Assembly (NCBI GenBank): GCA_034436295.1
Contig: DAOTVT010000071.1
Span: 6,403 to 70,402, forward strand
Direction of reading: 5' to 3'
DNA: 64,000 nucleotides
Source: DTLA01 sp034436295
GTDB taxonomy: Bacteria; Chloroflexota; Anaerolineae; DTLA01
Every line of letters starts with the position of its first letter. Positions within the stretch are counted from its first letter, which is position 1. Positions 51,795-59,239 of this stretch are shown piece by piece. A model generated the notes under the pieces. It worked only from the letters and a program-made list of their open reading frames with translations, made no database searches and was not told the origin of the DNA. A program made the translations under genes and the position numbers.

Positions 51795-53630
51795 ATGTGC
51801 GGGATTGTGGGATACATCGGCCCCCGCGACGCGACGCAAATCATCATGGACGGCCTGCGCCGTCTGGAGTACCGCGGCTACGACTCGGCCGGCATCGCCG
51901 TGCTACAGGAGGGGCGCCTGGTCGTCCGCCGCGACGCCGGCAAACTGGCCAACCTCGCCGCCATCCTGGAGCGCGAGCCGGTGCACGGCCCCGTCGGCAT
52001 CGGCCACACGCGCTGGGCCACCCACGGCCGGCCCAGCCAGCGCAACGCCCATCCCCACACCGATTGCACGGGCGAGATCGTGGTCATCCACAACGGCATC
52101 GTGGAGAACTTCATGGCGTTGAAGGCGGAACTGCAGGCCGAAGGGCACCGATTCCGCTCGGATACCGACACGGAAGTAATCGTGCATCTTGTGGAGAAGT
52201 ACTACCAGGGCGACATCGCCGAGGCGGCGCGGGCGGCCTTCCAGCGGCTGCGCGGCGCCCACGCCATTGTCGTCATGACGTCGCGCGAACCCGACCGACT
52301 TGTGGCGACGCGCATCGGCAACGCGGGAGGCGTAACGGTGGGCCTGGGCGACGACGAGATGTTCCTGGCCTCGGATATCCCTGCGATTCTGGAGCACACG
52401 CGCCGCATGGTCTTTCTGGAAGACCGCGAGATGGCCGTCGTAACGCGCAGCGGCGCGCAGTACTACCGCCTGACGGGCGAGCCGGTGTCCAAGACGCCCC
52501 ACACCGTGCCCTACGATCCGGTGGCGGCGGCCAAGGGCGAGTACAAGCACTTTATGCAGAAGGAAATCTACGAGCAGCCCCGCGCCGTAACCGACACCAT
52601 TCGCGGGCGCATGGACTTTGAGACCGGCGAGGCGATCCTGGCGGACGTAGGCATCGGGGAGGACGAGGCGCGCGCCCTGGATCGGGTCGTCATCGTGGCG
52701 TGCGGCACGTCGGCCTACGCGGGCCTGGTGGGCAAGTTCATGCTGGAATCGCTGGCGGGCCTGCCGGTGGAGGTGGACTACGGCTCCGAGTTTCGCTACC
52801 GCGACCCTCACATCACCCCGCGGACGCTGGTGGTGGCCATCACCCAGTCGGGCGAGACGGTGGACACGCTGGCGGCCATGGACGAGGCGCGGCGCAAGGG
52901 GGCCAGGATCGTGAGCATCGTCAACGCGGTGGGGAGCATGGCAGCGCGCGTGTCCGACGGCGTTATCTACATGCAGGCAGGCCCCGAAATCGGCGTGGCA
53001 TCCACTAAGGCGTTCACCACATCGCTGGTGGATTTGTACCTGCTGGGCACGTACCTGGGGCAGAAGCGCGGGCGGCTGGACAGGGAGCGGTCGCTGGCGC
53101 TGGCCCAGGATTTGGCCGAACTGCCCAATCTGATGGGGAGCGTGCTGGCCAACGGCCACGAGTACGAGGCGCTGGCGCAGTTGTACTACGAGAAGGCCGA
53201 CTTCCTGTACCTGGGGCGGGGCATCAACTACCCCATCGCCCTAGAGGGCGCGCTGAAACTCAAGGAAATCTCGTACATCCACGCCGAAGGCTATCCGGCG
53301 GGCGAGATGAAGCATGGTCCCATCGCCCTGATTGACGACCACATGCCGGTCATGATCATCGCCATCCGCGACCGCGTGTACGAGAAGATCATGGGCAACG
53401 TGGAGGAGGTCAAGGCGCGCAACGGGATCGTGCTGGCGCTGGGCACGCAGGGCGACGCGCACCTGGCCGAGAAGGCCGATCATGTGATTTATGTGCCCCC
53501 GCTGCCGGAACTCCTGTCGCCGGTGGTTACGGTCATCCCGCTGCAACTGTTCGCGTACCACATGGCGGTGCGCCGCGGGTGCGATGTGGATCAGCCGCGC
53601 AACCTGGCGAAGAGCGTAACGGTGGAGTGA
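51795..53630 (+). CDS. glmS: Glutamine--fructose-6-phosphate aminotransferase (isomerizing)
   Basis: 611 residues, full length. The N-terminal glutaminase has the catalytic C2 (MCGIVGYIG) and TDTEVIVH; the two SIS isomerase domains have VACGTSAYAG, ITQSGETVDT, GPEIGVASTKAFT and the C-terminal QPRNLAKSVTVE. It makes glucosamine-6-phosphate, the first step to UDP-GlcNAc for wall and glycan synthesis. It is preceded by the heptad arrays and followed by GC-rich repeat units; I saw no glmS ribozyme in its leader. Confidence 0.97.
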   Translation: MCGIVGYIGPRDATQIIMDGLRRLEYRGYDSAGIAVLQEGRLVVRRDAGKLANLAAILEREPVHGPVGIGHTRWATHGRPSQRNAHPHTDCTGEIVVIHNGIVENFMALKAELQAEGHRFRSDTDTEVIVHLVEKYYQGDIAEAARAAFQRLRGAHAIVVMTSREPDRLVATRIGNAGGVTVGLGDDEMFLASDIPAILEHTRRMVFLEDREMAVVTRSGAQYYRLTGEPVSKTPHTVPYDPVAAAKGEYKHFMQKEIYEQPRAVTDTIRGRMDFETGEAILADVGIGEDEARALDRVVIVACGTSAYAGLVGKFMLESLAGLPVEVDYGSEFRYRDPHITPRTLVVAITQSGETVDTLAAMDEARRKGARIVSIVNAVGSMAARVSDGVIYMQAGPEIGVASTKAFTTSLVDLYLLGTYLGQKRGRLDRERSLALAQDLAELPNLMGSVLANGHEYEALAQLYYEKADFLYLGRGINYPIALEGALKLKEISYIHAEGYPAGEMKHGPIALIDDHMPVMIIAIRDRVYEKIMGNVEEVKARNGIVLALGTQGDAHLAEKADHVIYVPPLPELLSPVVTVIPLQLFAYHMAVRRGCDVDQPRNLAKSVTVE

Positions 53631-53636
53631 TGCGCC

Positions 53637-53822
53637 CATCGGGTGGGGCCCCTCACCCTGGCCCTCTCCCCGCAAGGCGGGGCGAGGGGATTGCCCCCCT
53701 CACCCTAGCCCTCTCCCCGCGAGCGGGGCGAGGGGATTGCCCCCCTCACCCTAGCCCTCTCCCCGCAAGGTGGGGCGAGGGGATTGCACTACGGTTCTGG
53801 CCGCGAGCGGGGCGAGGGGACG
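53637..53822. repeat. Tandem GC-rich palindromic units (about 58-bp period, four copies)
   Basis: The units are built as at 517-605: CCCCTCACCCTAGCCCTCTC, a hairpin centred on GAGC or AAGG, GGGGCGAGGGGATTG. Three are complete and the fourth is partial. The period is regular but there are no unique spacers, so this is not a CRISPR. Confidence 0.9.
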
Positions 53823-53831
53823 GGCTTCGCT

Positions 53832-53860
53832 TTGGCAATACCCAGGGGCTGGCATATACT
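53832..53860 (+). promoter_or_regulatory. Promoter for the second selenoprotein gene
   Basis: TTGGCA, 17 bases, TATACT, 46 bases before the ATG at 53906. Confidence 0.65.
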
Positions 53861-53905
53861 GTATCCATCGTGCGTTCTCTCACAAGGCAGACTTCGGGAG
53901 GCAAA

Positions 53906-54343
53906 ATGACGAACAATGCAGACGCCGTGGTGGAACATGCCCGACAGGTTTTTCTCTCGTGCCATCACTGATCCGAGACGATTGTGATCGCCGTGGGCGA
54001 TTACTACTTCGGCAAGGCGCCCGAGATTCTCATCCGCGCCGCGTGTCCGCTGGCCGGCGGCGCGGGGTGCTCGTACCAGGAAATGTGCGGGCTGCTCAGC
54101 GGCGGGCTGATGGTGATGGGCGCGCTGCTGGGCCGCGTCTCCATCTCGGAGAGCGACGAGGCGGTGCAGGCGCTGGGCCGCGAGTTTCGGGAGCGGTTTC
54201 GCGCGCTGGCCGGACACACGCAATGCCAGGCCATCCGCGACAGCCTTCCGGAAAAGGACAAGCGGTGCGAGCCGATTGTCGTGGGCACGGTGCGCATCCT
54301 GTTGGAACTGCTGGCGACGCAGGGCGTGGCGCCCAGGGCGTGA
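53906..54343 (+). CDS. C-GCAxxG-C-C family selenoprotein
   Basis: 145 residues with the in-frame TGA at 53969-53971 read as selenocysteine 22. Sequence around it, VFLSCHH-U-SETIVIAV, aligns with the family's N-terminal NCAQAVL cysteine site; the downstream GGAGCSYQEMCGLLSGGL, HTQCQA and KRCEPIV supply the other conserved cysteines. The start has GGGAGG upstream and a promoter; an SECIS-like hairpin follows the TGA. Family members are putative metal-binding redox proteins of unknown reaction and some are known from memory to be selenoproteins. A frame that begins at 53984 would lose the first conserved site and is unlikely. Confidence 0.8.
53969..54004 (+). promoter_or_regulatory. Bacterial SECIS element of the C-GCAxxG-C-C selenoprotein
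   Basis: After the TGA, GTGATCGCC (53984-53992) pairs with GGCGATTAC (53996-54004; one G-U) around a G-T-G loop. The loop starts 21 bases after the TGA, inside the range usual for bacterial SECIS elements, and opens with G. Confidence 0.75.
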
Positions 54344-54361
54344 TGCGCGACGACGCGCCGC

Positions 54362-55354
54362 CTAGCCCAGCAGTCGCCTGCGCATCCAGACGTACATCGC
54401 AGCGGGCAGCAGCACCATAAGCGCAAGGGTCAGCAGGAACGCCGGATTGTCCGTCCAGGGGGCAAGACCGGTGGCGACAGGCCCAAAGAAGTTCATGCCG
54501 AAGAAACTGGCGATGAACGAGATGGGCATGAACAACGTGGTGATGAGGGTCAGGGTTTTCATCACGTCGTTCAGGCGATTGTTGACGACGGACAGGTAGG
54601 TATCCAGCACGCCGCTGACCAGGTCGCGCATGGATTCGTTGATGTCGTGCAGGCGCACCAGGTGGTCGTACACGTCGCGGAAGTAGAGGCGGCCGCGGGC
54701 ATCTACCACCTCGTAGTCGTCGCGGGCCAGTTTGTTGAGCACCTCGCGCTGGGGCGCGATGATGCGTCGCAGGTTGAGGAGCGCCCTCTTGAGCGCCAGG
54801 AGCCGCTCCAGCGTGGCCGTGCGCAGCGACCCCGCCAGCACCTGGTCTTCCAGTTGGTCTATGGCGACGTCAATCTCCTCAAAGACCGGCATGTAGCCCG
54901 CGACGATCTCGTCGGCGATGCGGTAGGCGAGGTAGGGGGCGCCTCGCGTCGTGTGGCGTTCGTCGCGCTGGCACGACGTCCACACGCGGTCCAGGGCCGG
55001 CACGGGCATGTCGCGATGGGTTACGACGTAGGTCTTGCCCAGGAAGACATCCACCTCTAGCGTGTCCACGTGTTCGCCGCCGTCGGTGTCAAAGGCCACA
55101 GCGTGCAGGACGATGTAGAGATAATCGCCCCAGTCATCCAGTTTGGGCACGTGGGACTCTTGCAGCGCGTCGTCCACAGCCAGCGGATCAAAGCGGAAGA
55201 CGTTGCGCAGGATAGGCTCGCAGTCTTCGGGCTTTTCGCCGACGAAATCGGCCCAGAGCAGGCCGCCGCCGTCGGCGAGAATTGCGGCGAATTCCTCTGG
55301 GCGCACGTCGGTGCGCAGTTGGCCGTCGCGCGGACGGTAGAGTGTTCGGATCAT
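54362..55354 (-). CDS. corA: CorA-family magnesium/divalent cation transporter
   Basis: 330 residues. The cytoplasmic domain (residues 1-265) is helix-rich; two C-terminal membrane helices follow, with the pore signature GMN in FFGMNFFGP after the first. The usual YGMNF is FGMNF here. It forms a pentameric Mg2+ (or Co2+/Zn2+) channel. The start ATG at 55352-55354 has AGGAGGC upstream. It is convergent with the selenoprotein gene. Confidence 0.93.
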   Translation of the reverse strand: MIRTLYRPRDGQLRTDVRPEEFAAILADGGGLLWADFVGEKPEDCEPILRNVFRFDPLAVDDALQESHVPKLDDWGDYLYIVLHAVAFDTDGGEHVDTLEVDVFLGKTYVVTHRDMPVPALDRVWTSCQRDERHTTRGAPYLAYRIADEIVAGYMPVFEEIDVAIDQLEDQVLAGSLRTATLERLLALKRALLNLRRIIAPQREVLNKLARDDYEVVDARGRLYFRDVYDHLVRLHDINESMRDLVSGVLDTYLSVVNNRLNDVMKTLTLITTLFMPISFIASFFGMNFFGPVATGLAPWTDNPAFLLTLALMVLLPAAMYVWMRRRLLG

Positions 55355-55440
55355 GGCGCCTCCTGAGCGATAGGGGAGATGCGGGGGAAGTTTACCACAA
55401 GCAAGCGGGAAGTTCAATTTGCGCGCCGGCCGTACATCCA

Positions 55441-55475
55441 AGGCGCGGCGCACTTCCGAAAAGTGCGTCGCATCT
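55441..55475. repeat. Degenerate palindrome of the TGCGNCGCAC family
   Basis: GGCGCGGCGCACTT pairs imperfectly with AAGTGCGTCGCATC across CCGA. A module CCAACAACCCTGGAACCGA stands after it. It lies in the gap between corA and the pilin gene. Confidence 0.7.
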
Positions 55476-55615
55476 ATGCTCGTGGCGCGGCCAACAACCC
55501 TGGAACCGAGGCCTGGCCGTAGTACCTTATTCCTATTGCGGGGGCCGGTATATCCTCGTATAATGGCGGTAGATTATCGGAGTAACCACCATTTAGTTTG
55601 AAAGGAGATGTCAAG

Positions 55616-55762
55616 ATGTTCTACTTGCCGCGGGAGAAAGGCCAGGGGTTGGTTGAGTACGCTCTGATCCTCGTGCTGGTGGCCGTGGTCGTGATCGCTG
55701 TGCTGTTGCTGCTTGGCCCGGCGGTCGGCAACGTGTTCAGCCAGATCATCTCCAACCTGTAG
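55616..55762 (+). CDS. Flp/Fap-type pilin, 48 residues
   Basis: A strong AAAGGAG ribosome site precedes MFYLPREKGQGLVEYALILV, then VAVVVIAVLLLLGPAVGNVF and SQIISNL. This is the Flp pilin pattern: a short basic leader, the prepilin peptidase site before GQGLVEYAL with the conserved glutamate, and one hydrophobic helix. It should be processed by TadV-like prepilin peptidase and assembled by a Tad system, none of which is near. A TATAAT box stands at 55559-55564, and a terminator follows, so it is a single-gene unit. Too short for an automatic gene call. Confidence 0.85.
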   Translation: MFYLPREKGQGLVEYALILVLVAVVVIAVLLLLGPAVGNVFSQIISNL

Positions 55763-55808
55763 GTCGCGACACTCGGAAACCCACCTCTACAACTGAATAG
55801 CCGAGGAG

Positions 55809-55838
55809 GCCCCGCTGTGGAAGCGGGGCTTTCTTTTG
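55809..55838 (+). terminator. Rho-independent terminator of the pilin gene
   Basis: GCCCCGCT pairs with AGCGGGGC and is followed by TTTCTTTT, 47 bases after the pilin stop. Confidence 0.85.
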
Positions 55839-55868
55839 CGCTTGGGCGGCAGGACAGGCCCCGAGGCG

Positions 55869-57026
55869 CTACCCGCCGCCAGGCGCGCGAGCAACCCTGC
55901 GCCCCTTCCACTCGGCGCCGCCGCGGCGCGCCAGCACCAGCGATCGGACGGCAATGGCGAACGCGATGGGGATGGACACGGGATAGAGCAGGGCGACATA
56001 CAGGGGGAACTTGAAGCGGGCGCACGCGATGGCCCAGGTGGCGAGCATCTCGGCCACGACGACAATGGCGGGGCCAGGGGCGAATGCGGGAGGCAGCATG
56101 CCGAGGCCCGCAGCCACCAGCACGAGGATGGGCTCCCACGCCAACACCAGCAGGTAGGTCCAGACGAACAGGAGCAGGGCCGTGTTGTAGCGGAACGCGG
56201 CGTACAGATTCTTGCTGAAGCCGGTCCAGGCTTCGCGGAAGTTGCGGTACATCCGACATTGAACGCGGTCCGTCCCATCCGCGAGCCGCAGCCGCAGGCC
56301 AGCCGCCTTGATTCGCGCGGCGAGAGCCAAGTCGTCCACCACATTGTCGCGGATGGCGGCGTGCCCGCCGATGGCCTCGTAGGCTGCGCGGCGGAACAGC
56401 ATGTACTGGCCTATCGCCACCGAAAGATCGGGCGCAAGCCGACTGTGCGCCAAGGGGACCGAGAGGTACGAGTGGATGCTCCAGTACATGACCGGCACCA
56501 CCAGCCGCTCGCCCCAGGTAACCGCCTGCTCTTGCGGGAACACCGAGAGCAGATCGGCGCCGGTCGTCTGCATCGTGGCCACGGCCTCGCGCAGCGCGCT
56601 CGGGTGATGGCGGGTGTCGGCGTCGGTGAACAGGAGGAGCGACCCCTCGGCGGCCTGTGCCAGTTGGGCGCAGGCCCAGTGCTTTCCGATCCAGCCGTCG
56701 GGGCGCGGTTCGCCCTTGAGCACGCGAAGCCGTGGGGATTCGGCTGCCAACGCCTGCAGGCAAGCCAGCGTCCCGTCGGTGGACTCGTCGTCCAGGACCA
56801 GCACCTCAAAGTCGGGGTAGTCCTGCGCCAGGAGGTCGCGGACGCACGGGCCGATGTTGTGCTCCTCGTTGCGGGCGGGGACGAGCACGGAGACCCGCGG
56901 GGCCGTGCCGACCAGGGGGTATTGGCCGATCTTGCGCAGCGCCCACAGGTTGCCCAGGGCGTTCAGCAGGATGATGGCCAGGAAAACCGTCAGGCTATAC
57001 TGGTGCTGGGGCCAGAACCCGTTCAT
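55869..57026 (-). CDS. Membrane-associated GT2 glycosyltransferase (copy 2), paired with PlsY
   Basis: 385 residues from ATG 57024-57026; a longer reading frame upstream runs inside plsY and is not real. The GT-A domain has VSVLVPARNEEHNIGPCVRD, VLDDESTDGT and the DxD LLLFTDADTRHHPSA; DNVVDDLALAARIKA and a FSKNLYAAFRY segment precede C-terminal helices. It is a paralogue of the GT2 at 30466-31614. Its start overlaps the stop of the PlsY gene as ATGA, so the two are translated together. Confidence 0.87.
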   Translation of the reverse strand: MNGFWPQHQYSLTVFLAIILLNALGNLWALRKIGQYPLVGTAPRVSVLVPARNEEHNIGPCVRDLLAQDYPDFEVLVLDDESTDGTLACLQALAAESPRLRVLKGEPRPDGWIGKHWACAQLAQAAEGSLLLFTDADTRHHPSALREAVATMQTTGADLLSVFPQEQAVTWGERLVVPVMYWSIHSYLSVPLAHSRLAPDLSVAIGQYMLFRRAAYEAIGGHAAIRDNVVDDLALAARIKAAGLRLRLADGTDRVQCRMYRNFREAWTGFSKNLYAAFRYNTALLLFVWTYLLVLAWEPILVLVAAGLGMLPPAFAPGPAIVVVAEMLATWAIACARFKFPLYVALLYPVSIPIAFAIAVRSLVLARRGGAEWKGRRVARAPGGG

Positions 57027-57628
57027 CGCGAGCCTCGCAGCCGCCGTTGCAGCCAGGGGCGGAACCGAATGGGCTGCCGAAGGTCCGCGCGGTGCTTCCA
57101 GGCGAGGATGGCGGTGTTGCCAGCCCAGACCGCCAGGAGCACAGGCGGATGCCCGCGCAGCAGGAGATGCGCCAGCAAGCCCGCCATCCCCAGCATGGCC
57201 GACCAGGCGTCCACCGCGATCGTGAAGTAGAACACCCCGAGCAGCGCGCCGAGGATGATGGGCACTTCGCCCACGGTAAGCCCCGTCCAGATGCCGAAGG
57301 TTACGGCCACCGCCTTTCCCCCGCGGAAGCGCAGGAAGGGCGAGAAGGCGTGTCCCAGAACCGGCGCTAGCGCCGCGGCAACGAGCGCGGGGCCGTCCAT
57401 GCCCAGACGGAAATAGGCGAAGCCTACAGGGATTGCGCCCTTGAGGTAGTCCAGCAGGCCCGCCAGCAGGCCCACGGGCCAGCCGCCGGCGCGCCAGGCG
57501 TTGGCCGCGCCTGGGTTCCCATCGCCGTAGCGGCGGATGTCGGCGCGCAGCAGGAGGCGGCCGATCCAAACGGAGAACGGAATGGAACCTGACAGGAAGC
57601 CGACTGCCATCCAGAAGAGTGTACCCAC
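57023..57628 (-). CDS. PlsY-family acyltransferase (copy 2)
   Basis: About 201 residues with five helices from GTG 57628 (ATG 57610 would give 195). GSIPFSVWIGRLLLRADIRR, YGDGNPGAANAWRAGG and FSPFLRFRGGKAVAV correspond to the PlsY motifs, with the first in a divergent form. The gene order plsY-GT2 is that of 32264-30466. It could be glycerol-3-phosphate acyltransferase or an acyltransferase for a glycolipid or carotenoid. Confidence 0.8.
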   Translation of the reverse strand: MGTLFWMAVGFLSGSIPFSVWIGRLLLRADIRRYGDGNPGAANAWRAGGWPVGLLAGLLDYLKGAIPVGFAYFRLGMDGPALVAAALAPVLGHAFSPFLRFRGGKAVAVTFGIWTGLTVGEVPIILGALLGVFYFTIAVDAWSAMLGMAGLLAHLLLRGHPPVLLAVWAGNTAILAWKHRADLRQPIRFRPWLQRRLRGSR

Positions 57629-57839
57629 ACGCCGCCTCTGACGGGCGCATCGTACCGAGAGTGCCGCGGTTGCCCGAATTCGGGGCCAGTATAGCAGAGT
57701 TGCCGCCACGCGCAAGATTGTCCCCGCGGCTCGGTTCTATCGCGCTGGTGCAAGGCGCGACACGCTTCTACAAGCGCGTCGCTCCTGTGCCCATGCCGCG
57801 ACGGACACTATCCGAAACCGTGTCGTCCCGCCATCCCCC

Positions 57840-57867
57840 TTGACGCCGCGCGGGACCTGGCTACAAT
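57840..57867 (+). promoter_or_regulatory. Promoter for mscL
   Basis: TTGACG, 16 bases, TACAAT, 50 bases before the mscL start. The rest of the gap 57629-57839 holds a degenerate palindrome (about 57752-57783) and nothing else evident. Confidence 0.65.
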
Positions 57868-57916
57868 TGCGCTGCGTCGGCACTTCGGCGCGCAAACGAA
57901 AAGGGGAGGTGGCAAG

Positions 57917-58360
57917 ATGCTCAAAGAGTTCAAGGAATTCGCGATGCGGGGCAACGTGGTGGACATGGCGGTGGGCATCATCATCGGGGCGGCCTTCGGG
58001 AAGATCATTACGTCGCTGGTGAACGACATCATCATGCCGCCCATCGGGTTGCTGCTCGGCGGCGTGGACTTCTCCAACCTGTACCTGAACCTGTCGGGCG
58101 GGTCGTATGCTTCGCTGGCCGAGGCCAAGGCCGCGGGCGCAGCCACCATCAACTACGGCGCGTTTCTCAACACCGTGATTGACTTCATCATCGTGGCCTT
58201 TGCCATCTTTCTGGTGGTGCGCGCTATCAACCGCATGAAGCGTCAGCCCGCGCCCGCCGAGCCGACGACGAAGGAATGCCCGTTCTGCCTGTCCAAGATT
58301 CCGGTCAAGGCGACGCGTTGCCCGTTCTGCACCTCGGAGTTGGGTCGCCAAGGCGCATGA
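57917..58360 (+). CDS. mscL: Large-conductance mechanosensitive channel with C-terminal zinc ribbon
   Basis: 147 residues. MLKEFKEFAMRGNVVDMAVG and GAAFGKIITSLVNDIIMPPI are the conserved first helix, and VIDFIIVAFAIFLVVRAINR the second. Beyond the normal C-terminus is a zinc-ribbon-like pair, KECPFCLSKIPVKATRCPFC. The channel releases solutes under hypo-osmotic stress. It overlaps the start of the TrkA-like gene by four bases (ATGA), so the two are translationally coupled. Confidence 0.95.
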   Translation: MLKEFKEFAMRGNVVDMAVGIIIGAAFGKIITSLVNDIIMPPIGLLLGGVDFSNLYLNLSGGSYASLAEAKAAGAATINYGAFLNTVIDFIIVAFAIFLVVRAINRMKRQPAPAEPTTKECPFCLSKIPVKATRCPFCTSELGRQGA

Positions 58361-59133
58361 AAAGGCTGAGAGCCATCTGGCGGGATTTGCGGATCGTCGT
58401 CCGCGCCGTGTCGGGCAACCTGGCGCTGTTCGCGGCGCTCCTGGTTGGCGCGGCGGTCGTGATGCGCCTGGCCGGTTCGTACCCGCACGAGAGCCTGCTG
58501 GATCTCATCGTGCGCGCGTTTCACATGGCCTATCTGGAGGCGGTGGTGGAGCCAGGGGATGGGTGGCTGCCCGACGCGCTGGCGTTCGTTGTCCCCGCGC
58601 TGACCTTTCTTATCCTGGGCGAGGGGGCTTTGCGCGTGGTCGCCGTCTATGTGCGGCGCGATGAGTACCGAGAGGAGTGGGATCGGTTGGTTGCGAGAAC
58701 ATTCTCCGGACATACCATCATCTGCGGTGTCGGCGAACTGGGGCGCGCGATGTGTCGCAAACTGCTCGCGGTGAACCCTGATGCGCCCATCGTGCTGGTG
58801 GACGTGAAGCCCGATATGCTGCCGGAAATCGGCGTCGCTGCGCCAAACGTGTGCTATCTTCAGGCCGACATGACCTCGCTGGCGACGCTGGAGGCTGCCC
58901 ACTGCCGCGATGCCGCACTTGTCATCCTGGCCTCGGGCAATGACGCGCTGAATCTGGAGGCGGGGTTCAAGGCTCATAGCCTGAATCCGGAAGCCGAGAT
59001 TTGGATACGGCTGTACCGGAGCGAACTGGCGGCGCTGATGGATGTGGCCGCGAAGCCCACCATCCACTTCTTCAGCCCCTACGAGCGCGCGGCCGACGCG
59101 CTGGTGGAGCATCTGCGGAATCCGCAGCACTGA
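58357..59133 (+). CDS. Membrane-anchored TrkA-N (RCK) protein
   Basis: 258 residues. Two hydrophobic segments (ALFAALLVGAAVVMR; AFVVPALTFLILGEGALR) are followed by an RCK/TrkA-N Rossmann domain: TIICGVGELGRAMCRKLLAV (GxGxxG nucleotide site) and ILASGNDALNLEAGFKAHSL. It looks like a small potassium channel or a K+-channel-like regulator without a clear TVGYGD selectivity filter, so channel activity is doubtful. Fusion in translation with mscL suggests a turgor-related function. Confidence 0.8.
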   Translation: MKRLRAIWRDLRIVVRAVSGNLALFAALLVGAAVVMRLAGSYPHESLLDLIVRAFHMAYLEAVVEPGDGWLPDALAFVVPALTFLILGEGALRVVAVYVRRDEYREEWDRLVARTFSGHTIICGVGELGRAMCRKLLAVNPDAPIVLVDVKPDMLPEIGVAAPNVCYLQADMTSLATLEAAHCRDAALVILASGNDALNLEAGFKAHSLNPEAEIWIRLYRSELAALMDVAAKPTIHFFSPYERAADALVEHLRNPQH

Positions 59134-59146
59134 GCGTGCAGCGCTT

Positions 59147-59175
59147 TTGGCGGCCCGCGCACCTCGTGGTAGTAT
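59147..59175 (+). promoter_or_regulatory. Promoter for the aminotransferase gene
   Basis: TTGGCG, 17 bases, TAGTAT, about 65 bases before the start. Confidence 0.55.
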
Positions 59176-59239
59176 GGGCATTCCACGGCACAGGCCGCAT
59201 TGGCGCTGTCGTGCCAGATATTCACGAAGGAGTGAACGG

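Noticed and set aside
53637..53822. CRISPR array
   Set aside because: The sequence between hairpins is itself conserved between units, so there are no spacers.
53984..54343. C-GCAxxG-C-C protein starting at the GTG 53984
   Set aside because: This start has no ribosome site and omits the first conserved redox site, which the in-frame TGA restores when read as selenocysteine.
59042..59239. N-terminal extension of the aminotransferase
   Set aside because: It overlaps the TrkA-like gene in another frame and has no class III aminotransferase similarity.
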